Notes: a model not told the origin generated them from the sequence alone. A stretch of 64,000 nt of DNA from Mesorhabditis belari (GCA_958450365.1 CAUEEP010000369.1:437001-501000), one strand, 5' to 3'; counted from the stretch's first letter, positions 32,740 to 43,354 are shown. Program-made: numbers and translations.

Positions 32740-33400
32740 CCTTAAAAAACTATTGGTTTGATGGAAAAGTCCTTTCCGATTTTTTGGGAGAGATTCAATG
32801 AAAACTTGTCGAATTTTGACGTTTTATAGCTCATCTTAAAGCTGAATTCAAGACGGATCGATTGATAAAAACCCTTTTGAGATATCTCTTTTCTAAAGAT
32901 TGATGGATTGATGACTAGAAGGGCCGCCAAGAAACCTCTGATGGTAGCTAAGCACCGGAAGCTTCGTCTCAAGTTTTTAATAAAACAATAAACCGTGTTC
33001 AACTTGTGTCTGCTCCTCCCTATAGTCCTGATTTAAATCTGATCTACCAGTTACAACGAGAAGACAATGCGCTCATTCTGGCCCACAAGAAGAACCCAAA
33101 TCTGAATGCCTCTGATGGCGTGGTGAAGCAACAATTTAACAAAGAAATTTCTCGAAAAACAGGGAGTCGACGCCTGATTCACGGTGGATTGATGACTAGA
33201 AGGGCCAAGGGCCAGAAGGGCCGCCAAGAAACCTCTGATGGTAGCTAAGCACCGGAAGCTTCGTCTCAAGTTTGCTAAGAAGTATCAAAGTTGGATGTCG
33301 CACGATTGGGCCAATGGCCGGCGCCTACTTCTCAACTCCGGACAAGGACAGGGACAAATCCATTAGAGGACAAATTAGAGATAATAAACTCTTTAAATCT
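32740..33400 (+). pseudogene. Scrambled Tc1-like transposase fragments
   Basis: Pieces of a Tc1-family transposase appear out of order. A C-terminal motif, VQLVSAPPYSPDLNLI (the SPDLN catalytic context), precedes helix-turn-helix pieces SRKTGSRRLIHGGLMTRRA and KKPLMVAKHRKLRLKFAKKY. GGATTGATGACTAGAAGGGC occurs twice (32906 and 33188), showing a duplication. Frames are broken throughout. Confidence 0.75.
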
Positions 33401-33571
33401 TTTAACCGTTTGCAAATTGGTCGGATTTAGACCAAGATATACAAAGGACAAACTTCTAAAAACCAACGTTAAAAGACTTTTGTCCATGACTGTAATATTT
33501 GAATTGTATTGGGTTGGTAAAAAAGAAATGCGCCAGAAAAGAAAGGTATTTAGAACCTAGATTTCAATCTA

Positions 33572-34436
33572 TTGGGTTGATGGAAAAGTCCTTTCCGATT
33601 TTTTGTGAGAGTACCTTAAATTTGTCGAATTTTGACGTTTTATAGCTCATCTAAAGCTCATCGTTTAATAGCTCATCCTAAAGCTGAATTCAAGACGGAT
33701 CGATTGGTAAAAAACGTTTTGAGATATCTCCTTTCTAAAAGTTTTTACAGCTATTTTAGTAAAGGGCAACGAAAAAAACGAAAAAAAAGAGAATTTTCGA
33801 GAAAAACTGTTAAAAAAAGAGAAAAATCACTAAATTTGATCATTTCGGTCATTTATCTTTCTTTATTTTTCCTTAAAAAACTAGTTTGGCTACAGAAAAA
33901 GTCAAAAGGTTTAAAGGGGGGGCGGGTGACGATAAAAAATTTTTTTACAGCAACCACCTGTTTTTTTATTTTAAAAAAACAAACTCTAACAAACTGAACA
34001 AAAAAACTCTTCGTTCTTCACAGTTCTTCGCAGGAATCCTAACATGCAAAGCTCAATCTAAGTGCTTATTCTTTGTTTTGTTTTTTTGTTAGGCTTTAGG
34101 AGAATAAAAGTTATCTTTAACATAACGTTTCGACATTCTCCTTGATTTTCCCGTTAGTTCTTTGTCTGAAACGGAAAGAGTTAAACAATAAAGAGTTTAC
34201 TCTAACACTATTACAACGAATTTACTACTAGATTTTCTCTTTTTATATAAATATTGTCTTTCTACTAAGAAAATTTGCAAGAAACTTGAATTTTTGTTAA
34301 ATTTTCATCGTTTTTTAGTTATTTAATAAACGATTGATTTGGATATCAATTCTAAAGCATTTAAACTTATGAAAACTATTGTAATCTTGAATTCTATCAA
34401 TATTAAAGAATTATGGATGGATTTATTAACATTAAA
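33572..34436. repeat. Second copy of a dispersed repeat, plus AT-rich filler
   Basis: The first 270 bp repeat the sequence at 32640-32900 (TTGATGGAAAAGTCCTTTCC and the GATCGATTGGTAAAAA region) in the same orientation but with blocks reordered. A C-to-T-rich tail with GGGTGACGATAAAAAATTTT near 33925 is a fragment of the TIR of the element at 34437. Nothing is recognised in the rest. Confidence 0.5.
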
Positions 34437-35159
34437 GGGGGTATTAATCGCGGCCGGGTGACGATAAAAATTTTTTTTACAGCAACCACCTGTTTTTTTT
34501 ATTTTAATATCGCTGATTTTATTATAAAAAGAATAAAAATCATCCGGCTAGAGTGATTTGATGGGTTTACAAATTTTTGGAGACACTGCAAGGCTTGGAG
34601 AAGAACAAGATCGTCACTCATCAGACACCTCAGCTAAAAGGCATCTATTTGAGAAAACTAAAACCACAAGCGACCACAAATGGAAAAAAAGATCTAATTG
34701 TGTCAATCAAAGCGCTGAAGACGTCCTACGGTGGAGGAGATCCAGTCACTGGACTCCAGAAGGGAGATCCAGAAGATGCGCTGGAAATTGATAAGATAGG
34801 AAGCCGATTTGAGGAACTGCTGTACTTGAGCGAAGATGAAAGTGAGCAAGAGGAAGAATTGTAGATTAACAATTTATTTTTATTGTTTTTTGTGCTTTTT
34901 ATTTTGTTTTTAAATTTATCTGCAATTAAAACTCAATCGATCTAGACTGTGCTGAGGTGTCTGACGATCTTGTGACGTGAGTGACGATCTTGTTCTTCTC
35001 CAAGCCTTGCAGTGTCTCCAAAAATTTGTAAACCCATCAAATCACTCTAGCCGGGTGATTTTTATTCTTTTTATAATAAAATCAACGATATTAAAATAAA
35101 AAAACAGGTGGTTGCCGTAAAAATAATTTTTATTGTCACTCGGCCGCGATTAATACCCC
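34437..35159. mobile_element. Long-TIR DNA element, copy 1
   Basis: Inverted arms of about 200 bp start GGGGTATTAATCGCGGCCGG, continue through GTGACGATAAAAA, and run into AGTGATTTGATGGGTTTACA and TTGGAGACACTGCAAGG. The approximately 300-bp centre has a short acidic ORF. A near-identical copy lies at 61258-61970. The family is not recognised; with arms this long it resembles a foldback or Mutator-like non-autonomous element. Confidence 0.85.
34577..34864 (+). CDS. Short acidic ORF inside the long-TIR element
   Basis: The open frame ends with TSYGGGDPVTGLQKGDPEDA, then KIGSRFEELLYLSEDESEQE and EEL. It starts inside the left arm. In the second copy (61258-61970) the A-run ACAAATGGAAAAAAAG is one A shorter, which changes which upstream frame connects, while the last 60 residues are the same. 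It may be the tail of a captured host or transposase gene. Function unknown; whether it is expressed is not evident. Confidence 0.4.
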   Translation: METLQGLEKNKIVTHQTPQLKGIYLRKLKPQATTNGKKDLIVSIKALKTSYGGGDPVTGLQKGDPEDALEIDKIGSRFEELLYLSEDESEQEEEL

Positions 35160-35164
35160 GATTA

Positions 35165-35600
35165 ATATAAGAAAAATGAAAAATGAAAGATTTTCGTTTG
35201 CTACGTTTTCTAGAAAGCATTTACTTTAGAAAACGACCGTAATCTAGCTGCTAATTTAGCTAAATTTAGCCTAATTTTTGTATTATTAACTGAGGCTTGT
35301 GATTCCACATCGAATGATTTCAAAAGTGAGCTGAATCAATGAAAACTAGCAGTTCAATGAAGGTAGTTTTCATTAAAAGAAAAGAAAAGAAAAGAAATCA
35401 GTTTCTAGAAAGCATTTACTTTAGAAAGCTACCGTAATCTAGCTGCTAATTTAGCTAAATTTAGCCTAATGATATCAAAATTGAGCTGATTCAATGAAAA
35501 CTATTAATAGCTAACTATTGGTGCTATTAATAGCTGTTAATAGCTTAATAGCTTAATAGCTAACTACTAATAGCAATTCAATTAAAGTAGTTTTTTAAAA
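35165..35600. repeat. Two direct copies of an 80-bp AT-rich block
   Basis: TCTAGAAAGCATTTACTTTA and GTAATCTAGCTGCTAATTTA are duplicated near 35208-35275 and 35402-35468, followed by TTAATAGCTAAC repeats. Confidence 0.6.
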
Positions 35601-35779
35601 ATGCCTTTTAGAAAACGGATTATTCAAGAGATGGTATGAATTTGTTAAAAGTTTCAGAATCAAGTAAAAATTAAGGATTCTAAAAGGTGAAATCAAACTG
35701 AATACCCGAATGACTGATTCTTTTTGGCCTTTTCTCAGAATCCATTGAAAAACCGCACCCGTGAAAGGACCAAAAAGGG

Positions 35780-36006
35780 GGAAGATAAGGGAAGAGAAGG
35801 GAAGAGAAGGGAAGAGAAGGGAAGAGAAGGGAAGGAAGGGAAGAGAAGGGGAAGGGAAGGGAAGAGAAGGGAAGAGAAGGGAAGAGAAGGGAAGGGAAGG
35901 GAAGAGAAGGGAAGAGAAGGGAAGGGAAGGGAAGAGAAGGGAAGAGAAGGGAAGAGAAGGGAAGGGAAGGGAAGGGAAGGGAAGAGAAGGGAAGGGAAGG
36001 GAAGAG
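35780..36006. repeat. GGGAAGAGAA / GGGAA purine tandem array
   Basis: About 225 bp of pure polypurine GGGAAGAGAA and GGGAAGGGAA units, liable to triplex formation. Open frames here are artefacts of composition. Confidence 0.95.
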
Positions 36007-36289
36007 AAAAAGAACCTGATCATGTTCTTCTTTTCTTCTTTTTCTTCTGCTTGACTCCTACGTCTTACGTGATTCATTCACTCATCCACTCGAGATTTGG
36101 ACTAGTTTCAACTCCCCCCTCCAATTGCCATTCTTTTTTTGGATAGCTATGTCACGGTGAATTTGATCAGATTTCAAAGAAAATACAAGATTTTCAATAC
36201 TAACAAATCTTAAATAGTGTTGCACTTATAAATTGACCAGAAACGTTTTCTAAAACAGTTTTTTTCGGTTAGTGAATCCATTTTCCAGC

Positions 36290-37140
36290 TTTATTGAGAT
36301 TTTTTTCTTGTTTGAAATCGTACAGCATACAAATGCGAATACTATTCTTGGAGATTCAAAGCAAATTTCTTGAACAAAGAAACTCTGATGGCTTTGCTTG
36401 CATCGCTTAGTGAATGTGGAATCCATTTTCCAGCTTCATTGAGCTTGCCCAATTCATGCAAATAGTTTTCGGTGGTGATCACAATTTTATGATCACAATT
36501 AAAATATTCCGCATATTCACATGTAGTCTTTATCGGATCACTTTCGATTATCTGCTTTAAATCGTTGTTTGCCACAGCCTGTAAGCGGTGTCCTCGTTCT
36601 AGATCTTCCACTCTTCCGTCAACCTTTCGAAATCTTTTGAACCAGTTTTAACATTGATGAACAGTGATAACATCTTTCCCAAATACGTTACAAAGTGATT
36701 CATGCGATTCAGTTGCTGTTTTTAGATTTGAACGTAAAGATTTACATCAACAGTCTGACCAGAAATTAACACTTCGAAATGAACCAGGCCTCGGGTATTC
36801 CACCAAACCGACAGCATAAATTTCTTTCCGTGAAAATCAGGTTTAGGTATTGGCTTTGGAATTTCTCCCGGGTCAAGCCATTGTCTTATCCTTGTAATAT
36901 TGTCATAATGAATCCATTTCTTATCAGAGCTTAAAATTGCATCCCAAAATCCACTATTCTTGGAGATTCGAAGCAAATTTCTTGAACAAAGAACTCTGAT
37001 GGCTTTGCTTGCATCGGTTAGTGAATGTGGAATCCATTTTCCAGCTTTATTGAGCTTGCCCAATTCATGTAAATGGTTTTCGATTTTTTTAGGATCACGA
37101 TTAAAATATTCCGCATGTTCGCATGTAATCACAATTCGAA
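36290..37140 (-). pseudogene. Two partial mariner transposase copies
   Basis: The first piece (36611-36342) reads ERGHRLQAVANNDLKQIIES, then ELGKLNEAGKWIPHSLSDAS: the second HTH. The second piece (37132-36722) repeats ELGKLNKAGKWIPHSLTDAS and continues into the catalytic core AILSSDKKWIHYDNITRIRQ, then PKPDFHGKKFMLSVWWNTRG. The first catalytic position (SSDKKW) is kept; the later two Asp are absent. The 36340-36500 and 36960-37090 stretches are duplicates, so two elements recombined or one was duplicated. Confidence 0.8.
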
Positions 37141-37189
37141 TTTCTTACTTTTAAACTTACGAATTTCTTACTTACTTTTCTTACTTACT

Positions 37190-37262
37190 TCTTACCGTAT
37201 TGGAACCGTATTAGATCAAAAAAAAGAACCGTATTGGAACCGTATTAGATCTTATCTTTTAT
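37190..37262. repeat. CCGTATTGGAACCGTATTAG satellite fragment
   Basis: Reverse complement of the array unit at 10465-10680. Confidence 0.8.
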
Positions 37263-37339
37263 CTAAAATTATCAAAAATGCAGAAAATACAAGTACGGGA
37301 ACTTTTGGCGCACCTTGAACAGCTCTTTTCGAGTTCTTC

Positions 37340-37792
37340 GAGTTTAAATCGAGACTCTTAAAGCCACTTTATGGTAAACATTATCGTTTTATTTTAAACC
37401 TTTTTTACTTTTAGAATTAATCGATAGTGGAAACTCGAAAAGAGCTGTTCAAGAGGCAGAAAAGCTTTTGAAAAAGCACCCGGATCTGATTTGCGCAAAG
37501 GTGTTGATCTTCTTGCAAAGGCAAAGGAGCAAAGGTGTTGATCTTCTTGCAAAGGCAAAGGAGCAAAGGTGTTGATCTTCTTGCAAAGGCAAAGGAGCAA
37601 AGGTGTTGTTCTTCTTCTCGGAATCCAATTCAATCAACGTTTAGGCTTTGAAAAGTCTTGCATTGCTGCGACTAGAACGAAATGATGAGGCTTTCAACGA
37701 TTATCAATGATGTTGAACAGCTAGCAAAGAAACAAATTCTCGATGATGGAACATTGAAAGCTCTTTGTCACTGCTTTAAGAGTTTTTAAAAG
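37340..37792 (+). pseudogene. NatB auxiliary subunit (NAA25/Mdm20-like) N-terminal gene fragment
   Basis: Three pieces: end of an exon to 37373 (SRLLKPLY), 37415-37500 (LIDSGNSKRAVQEAEKLLKK, then HPDLICAK) and 37645-37792 (ALKSLALLRLERNDEAF, then after a one-base slip IINDVEQLAKKQILDDGTLK, then ALCHCF). Joined, these follow the start of NAA25, the TPR-like scaffold that anchors the NatB N-terminal acetyltransferase to ribosomes: Leu-(K/R)-Pro-(L/I)-Tyr, SGN, LLKKH, CAK, ALK and the DD-L-AL block in order. Splice phases agree. The rest of this normally about 900-residue protein is not found downstream, and TAA follows KSF. No start codon was identified. It is a DNA-level (intron-containing) partial duplication or a wrecked gene. 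Confidence 0.65.
37495..37616. repeat. 34-bp tandem repeat spanning an exon-intron boundary
   Basis: Unit GCAAAGGTGTTGATCTTCTT plus GCAAAGGCAAAGGA; three full copies and a partial one. Each carries GCAAAG|GTGTTG, the splice donor context of the NAA25-like exon, so the donor is multiplied. Confidence 0.85.
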
Positions 37793-38029
37793 GTAGTTTT
37801 TTTTGGTGAAAAGCTAGAGGAAAAAGGGAAAAAGAAAAGGAGAAATTGAATGCTAGGGAAATTAATTAATTTCCATTTATCCAGTGATTAATCAGAGATT
37901 ATGCAATTAAGTATCGTTTTTTTAATCAAATTATGCAAATTAAACCAAGCTCTCTCTATTTGGATCCCTCAAATTCAACCCTCGATTCAACAATTCTGCT
38001 GCACTGGATCTCTCTCAAGTTTTAATAAG

Positions 38030-39357
38030 TTGACGCTAGTGATCTTGTTATCATTTAAATACAATAATCTTCTTCTGATCATCACTAACAATTGTTGAAT
38101 CAGTACACAAATCTTTCCCACAACAATCCCCTCATCTTTAGAGTCTTAAAAAGTTTTTGAAAGTTTAAACCTTGTTGTTTCCCTTCTTCTCTTATTCCAA
38201 ATTATGAGACTAGACTTATCGTTTTTGATTTTGATTTAAAACCCCTTTTATATCGCCGTATTTACTTTGATCTTATTTTTTCTATAAAATCTTTTCTATA
38301 AAATTCTTTTCCACCCTAAGTCGCATCCAGAATTTCAGAGCCTCTTGAAAATTGTGGAAATTTATAGAAGTTCACGTAGTCATCCTTATCAAATTTGGGG
38401 TCGGTTCTCATCCCCATCATCTTTCCCTTTATCATTCTTTTGCGAACCGTATTAGTAGGGTTTGGAATAAGCCTTGTCTTGGACTTGGAATAAGCCTTGT
38501 CTTGGACTTGGAATAAGCCTTGTCTTGGACTTGGAATAAGCCTTGTCTTGGACTTGGAATAAGCCTTGTCTTGGACTTGGAATAAGCCTTGTCTTGGACT
38601 TGGAATAAGCCTTGTCTTGGACTTGGAATAAGCCTTGTCTTGGGCTTGGAATAAGCCTTGTCTTGGACTTGGAATAAGCCTTGTCTTGGACTTGGAATAA
38701 GCCTTGTCTTGGACTTGGAATAAGCCTTGTCTTGGGCTTGGGAATAAGCCTTGTCTTGGGCTTGGAATAAGCCCTGTCTTGGACTTGGAATAGGCTCCCG
38801 TCTTGGACTTGGAATAAGCCCCGTCTTGAACTTGGAATAAGCTCCCGTCTTGGACTTGGAATAGGTTCCGGTCTTGGGCTTGGAATAAGCCCCGTCTTGG
38901 ACTTGGAATAAGCCCCGTCTTGGACTTGGAATAAGCTCCCGTCTGGTATCTTCTCGTCTGTTCAATTGAAAGTATCTGTAAACGAATTAGATCTTATTGC
39001 CATGTCAAATCTGCCCTATATTTAATCTTTTTGTACCCGTGTTTCCTAACTGTACTATTTCTGTACTAACTGTACTGTTTCCCTAACTGTACTATTAACT
39101 TTACTGTACTATTTTTAGTTTTCTTTCTCTTTTTGTGAAAGTATTGTAGCAATATGTTATATGCGGTTGATTTGGCTGATTCGCTTTCTATTCGCCCATA
39201 AATAAAGCATATACATTTCTCTAGTGATCTTGTTATCATTTAAATACAATAATCTTCTTCTGATCATCACTAACAATTGTTGAATCAGTACACAAATCTT
39301 TCCCACAACAATCCCCTTATCTTTAGAGTCTTAAAAAGTTTTTGAAAGTTTAAATCT
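38030..39357. repeat. Direct repeats of about 138 bp flanking a 23-bp satellite
   Basis: CTAGTGATCTTGTTATCATT to TTAAAAAGTTTTTGAAAGTT occurs at about 38034-38168 and 39221-39355, with very few differences. No primer-binding site, polypurine tract or reverse transcriptase was seen between, so this is more like a segmental duplication than an LTR pair. Confidence 0.75.
38450..38945. repeat. 23-bp tandem repeat (GCCTTGTCTTGGACTTGGAATAA)
   Basis: About twenty-one units. The first are nearly identical; later ones diverge (CCCGTCTTGG variants). Long minus-strand open frames are by-products. Confidence 0.95.
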
Positions 39358-39459
39358 TCTCGTGTTTCTTCTTTTTTGTTAAATTTCTTTTTAATTTGAA
39401 CTATTTATATCAAATAAATTTCAATATATGCAAATCTGAAAAAAATCAAATCCCCCAGA

Positions 39460-41322
39460 CTATCCAAAAACCATCGCTAAATTGCTGATCAACGGTCCGA
39501 TGAGGTTTCGAGTGATGAAATTGCCGCGTTTCTGTAGACATTGTTGAAAAGTCCAATGGATTTCTTTCTTCTCAGCTCCACAATCAATATAATAGCTGAA
39601 TTCGGCACAGCAATAGTTGATACCTGAAAAGAAATCGATAAGAAATCGATTGAATTCGATGTTTTCTAAAAGTTGTCCTGAAAGATTTACTCTAGAGACT
39701 TACTCTAGAAAATCTACTGTAAGCTCTCTTGCAGAGCTTACAATAGATTTTCTAGAAATGACAAGTACTGTAGCTTTTCATAGAGCTCATCTTTTAGAAA
39801 ATCTAGCCTAGTTAGAGCTAACTAAATTCTAAGCTAACTAATTCATAAACTATTGATCTAAACATTCACTTTTTCAGAGACAACTGGAGTACGGTAGCTT
39901 TTCCTAAAGTACATCAAAATCTTCTAAAAGTTACCGTATTCCAAAGCTTTTTAAAATCTAAACATTGGTTAAATCTTAGATTTGTTGTTCTTTTTTGCTT
40001 CTTAAACAAACTTTTTTTGTCAAAAGTGAGCATGGCAACGATGCGAGAAGAGTGATGAGAGAAGAAACCATTTCCACAATGCCACACCGATTTGTCGTAG
40101 TTTTCTAGGGGATCGCATGAGAAGAGGTGTGGCTAAATGTAGGAAATATGTTCAGTATGCATTGAGTTCAAGTTTGCATGTTTTACTGAAAGCTAGATAA
40201 GCTGAAAGCTAGATTTTCAGGCTCAAATTCTGTCTCTTTAAAGAGCCAAGCTGCTAAACTAGTGTCTGACTCATTGATCCCCCTGATTGACTACTGAAAA
40301 TATAATTTTACTGCTTAAAACATGCAAAAAGTGGGTCTAGGGGATCGAACCCGGATGCGACTAGACAGAGCTGAATGGGAAGCAAGAGCGCTGCCACTGC
40401 GCCACCGATTCTGTTTCTTTATAGAGCCAAGCTGTCAAACTAGTGCCTGACTCATTGACTTTCCTGATTGACTACTGAAAATATAACTTTACTGCTTAAA
40501 AATGCAAAAATCGATCTAGGGGATCGAACCCGGATGACCCGGTCAGAATGGGAAGCGAGAGCACTACCACTGAGCCACAGATTCACTTGCTTGGGAAGCG
40601 AGGATAGCCCTTACAAACAGTCGCTCGGGGGAGGAAGGGGAGTCAACGGGGATTAAATCGCTTTAAGGGGTCAAATTTCAACTGCGTTTTTACAGAAATC
40701 TAAAGCGTTTACGCAAAAACGAAAAACGCCATCGTGTTGCCCGTGTCCGGCTTGGGTAGATCATATAGTTTTGGTTTGGATTAGCGTCATATAGCGTCAT
40801 AGTTGTCAGCGAAAACTGACCGTTCATTAGTGAGTTAAGCCAGCTCCTTTAATTGTAACGATATTTGGCTTCAGGAGGCTAAACTTGCAGCAAAACCTGA
40901 CCCTGGGCTAGCACGGGAATAATTTCTAGCTTCTTGAATTCTAGTCAATTCATTCTAATCAATTCTAGGCTCAAGTTAAACCAAAAAAAAAAGAAAAACC
41001 AAGGAATTTGGATAGGCTCGGTTCTAGAAATTTTTTCTGGAAGCTGGAATAGAATCCAGGTTCCGAATTGGCTTGGCTTAGCTGTAGAATTTGCTCATTT
41101 GATGAAAACCCACCTTTTCTGGTGCATTTAATTCTGGAAGACTGTTCTCAATCACTGTTTTGAGTGCTTTTTTCGAAGCCGATCCGGCCAGCTTTTTCTA
41201 AGAAATCAATTTATATCAAAATTTGAAAAGATTTTCCTCACCTTATCCAATTTAAACGCTTTCCCAAGAACAATAGTTAGTAATAGAAGAAAAATCGTAG
41301 AGAAGTTCATGAATTTTCTCAT
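39460..41322 (-). CDS. Small secreted Cys-rich protein, phospholipase-A2-like fold
   Basis: Four minus exons: 41322-41242, 41197-41114, 40132-40012, 39623-39460 (TAG), encoding 149 residues with all phases consistent. Residues 1-21 are a signal peptide (MRKFMNFSTIFLLLLTIVLG). A basic linker follows (KKLAGSASKKALKTVIENSL), then SCDPLENYDKSVWHCGNG, then INYCCAEFSYYIDC, TFQQCL and GNFITRNLIGPLISNLAMV. The Cys spacing and the CC...IDC block match the broken paralogue at 26426-23655, which has CCAYHD. Secreted PLA2 enzymes use the CCxxHD His as catalytic base; here the pair is Phe-Ser, so this protein is probably not a lipase. It more likely keeps a binding role. The start was chosen as the first ATG before the hydrophobic core; donors GTGAGG, GTGGGT and GTTTGT. 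Confidence 0.75.
40315..40590 (-). repeat. Two tandem tRNA-like sequences
   Basis: On the minus strand, GGTGGCGCAGTGGCAGCGCT (40413-40335) and GTGGCTCAGTGGTAGTGCTC (40588-40510) each precede CATCCGGGTTCGATCCCCTA. Both keep a Gly-type CTTCCCAT loop but lack a proper anticodon stem and acceptor. The units, with flank TGATTGACTACTGAAAATAT, are duplicated about 170 bp apart, inside an intron of the secreted-protein gene. Confidence 0.6.
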
Positions 41323-41704
41323 TTTTGAAGACTGAAGTGTGCCTTGTTTTCACACTGATTTCCCCCTGCCTTTTCCCTTCTTCAATCACCGGAACTTTTA
41401 CTCACAAAGCGATAGCTCACTTTTCTTTAGCCTTTATGAACTCTTATCTATTCTTTTTAAGCATTAGAATCTCTTTTCTGCTGTACTAGAACCAAAAAAT
41501 GACTAATGAGATGAAGTGTCATCGTTTTTGGTCTTCTGGAGAAAATATTAGTTCATTTTTTTTTGAAATAAACAAGTAGAAATCGAGAATTATTCTAGTA
41601 AACAGAAATGAAATCAGATTTTTAGCAATTCAGATTAGATTACTCGTAGATTTTTAGCAATTCAAAGCATTTCCAGGATTACTTAACAGGTTTGAAGATT
41701 TGAA

Positions 41705-42070
41705 AGGAGTGAATCGAATGCGAATCGAATGCCAATCGAGTCTAATGCCAAACGATTGCCAATCGAATGCGAATCGAATGCGAATCGAATGCGAATCGAA
41801 TGCGAATCGAATGCGAATCGAATGCGAATCGAATGCCAAACGAATGCCAAACGAATGCCAAACGAATGCCAAACGAATGCCAAACGAATGCCAAACGAAT
41901 GCCAAACGAATGCCAAACGAATGCGAATCGAATGCGAATCGAATGCCAATCGAATGCCAGTTGAACGCCAATCGAATACCAATCGAATGCGAATGCGAAT
42001 CGAATGCGAATGCCAATCGAATCGAATGCCAATCGAATGCCAATCGAATCTAATGCCAATCGAATCGAAT
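41705..42070. repeat. 11-bp tandem repeat (GAATCGAATGC / CAAACGAATGC)
   Basis: About thirty-two units in blocks: GAATCGAATGC, then CAAACGAATGC, then CAATCGAATGC. Eleven bp is not a codon multiple, yet five frames stay open because no unit contains a stop. Not coding. Confidence 0.95.
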
Positions 42071-42195
42071 GCCGAAGACAAATCGTTTAAAAGCTTGCCT
42101 TCAACTACCTTTCAATCTTCAATCTTCACCTTAAATCTTCTACAAATGAAAATCCTTTTCAGAGATACGAAAATGACTACTAAATGACTAAAATG

Positions 42196-42355
42196 ACTAC
42201 CATAGTCTCCTCTTTTCACCGCACTGGACTACTAATTGCCTTCTCGTGTCCACTGGAACACCTTAAAGGGTTGACGGGGATTGACTTGACACTAAGCTAA
42301 AGATATAGGCAGATATCTATTAGGTTAGTGCAGATGAAACTTCCGTCGAAGTTAA
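42196..42355. repeat. Left arm of a long-range inverted repeat
   Basis: GACTACTAATTGCCTTCTCG, GGATTGACTTGACACTAAGC and AAGATATAGGCAGATATCTA occur here and in inverse order and orientation at 47212-47350, almost unchanged. The inner end is a mariner TIR (GATGAAACTTCCGTC). Confidence 0.9.
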
Positions 42356-42785
42356 GATTTAAATGTTTACGATGAATTTGATTTGTTTACGCTTAGTTTT
42401 TAAACTTTAAACCTTTAGCAACTTTAAAAAACAACTTTACAAGATGGAAATATTTCGAAAAACGATGATTTAAAGCAAAATTCTCACCAGATCAAAAGAA
42501 TAAATCAATGGAAATTGAGAAAAGATAGGTTTTAAGGGAAATTTCGACTTGATCCGATACCTGGCGATGAGAAAAGAGGACGATTTTATGATAGAGATGA
42601 GACTGGATCGATGAGCTCTGAAAAGTTGATCGAATCTGAATATTTAATTGATTACTGGACTTCGTCTTTGAGTGTTCTTTGTGCTCAAAAAATTCGTCGT
42701 CAATTCTGGGAGAATGAAGCAAGAAAAACGCTCAAATATAAGGCAAAAAAATAATCCCAACTTGACTCACCAAAAGTTTAGTCTA

Positions 42786-43354
42786 CAGGGTGCGTCATAA
42801 TTATTGCAACAAGAGTTCAAAGACCGTTTTCCAAACAGCTTTCTTATTTTTTTTGCCCCCTTTTTTGTTGTGTTGCGTTCTATATTCTTTATTCTTGCCT
42901 AATTGCCTCCCGCTGCCTAATTGCCTTTATTCTTGACGGTTCAGGACTGGTGTGTGGCCAACTTTCCCTCAGTGATCACCAAGGATGAATGGCCTCCAAA
43001 CTCACCGGATCTCAATGTGATGGACTTTTCCATTTGGGTAATCTTAGAGGCTAATGTCTGCTCTCGAAAACACACAAGTTTGGATTGTTTGAACCGATTA
43101 AGGGCTGTTATCAAGGTCTTTGACCAAAGGATGGAAAGGCGACTCCTCAAGATGACATTCGGGCCACAGTGGAGGCATATCCGAACCGATTAAGGGCTGT
43201 TATCAAGGCAAAAGGCGGTCATATCGAATGATCTCTTGTTTCCTTATTTGTTACTGTTAAATAAAGCTATTTCTGTTTAAAAATCTTCTTCCAGTGAAAC
43301 TTCTTGGTGTGCAATGCCTTGAGTATCTTGTTGCAATAATTATGACGCACCCTG
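42786..43354. mobile_element. Tc1/mariner element with perfect TIRs, internally deleted
   Basis: CAGGGTGCGTCATAATTATT plus GCAACAAG at both ends, flanked by TA. About 570 bp; it holds only the 3' part of a transposase gene on the plus strand. Perfect ends imply fairly recent movement with help from a full-length relative. Confidence 0.9.
42921..43233 (+). pseudogene. Tc1/mariner transposase C-terminal fragment
   Basis: VQDWCVANFPSVITKDEWPP, then NSPDLNVMDFSIWVILEANV, then LDCLNRLRAVIKVF, and in another frame the terminal KAKGGHIE. SPDLN carries the third catalytic acidic residue region. The first two Asp and the DNA-binding domain are deleted. A short duplication of AACCGATTAAGGGCTGTTAT is present near the end. 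Confidence 0.8.

Noticed and set aside
35595..36146. Pro/Phe/Ser and Glu/Gly/Lys/Arg-rich frames
   Set aside because: Polypurine GGGAAGAGAA array.
38432..38965. 177-codon minus-strand frame with a repeated SKTRLIPSPRQGLFQ unit
   Set aside because: 23-bp satellite read through three phases; no splice or start support.
38030..39357. LTR retrotransposon
   Set aside because: Direct repeats are only 138 bp, with no TG...CA ends, primer site or reverse transcriptase between them.
41654..42187. Several overlapping long frames on both strands
   Set aside because: The 11-bp repeat contains no stop in most frames; simultaneous openness argues against coding.
42492..42722. 76-codon minus-strand frame as an exon
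   Set aside because: A CTCCCAG acceptor and a GGTGAGAA donor context exist, but no neighbouring exon in phase and no family resemblance.
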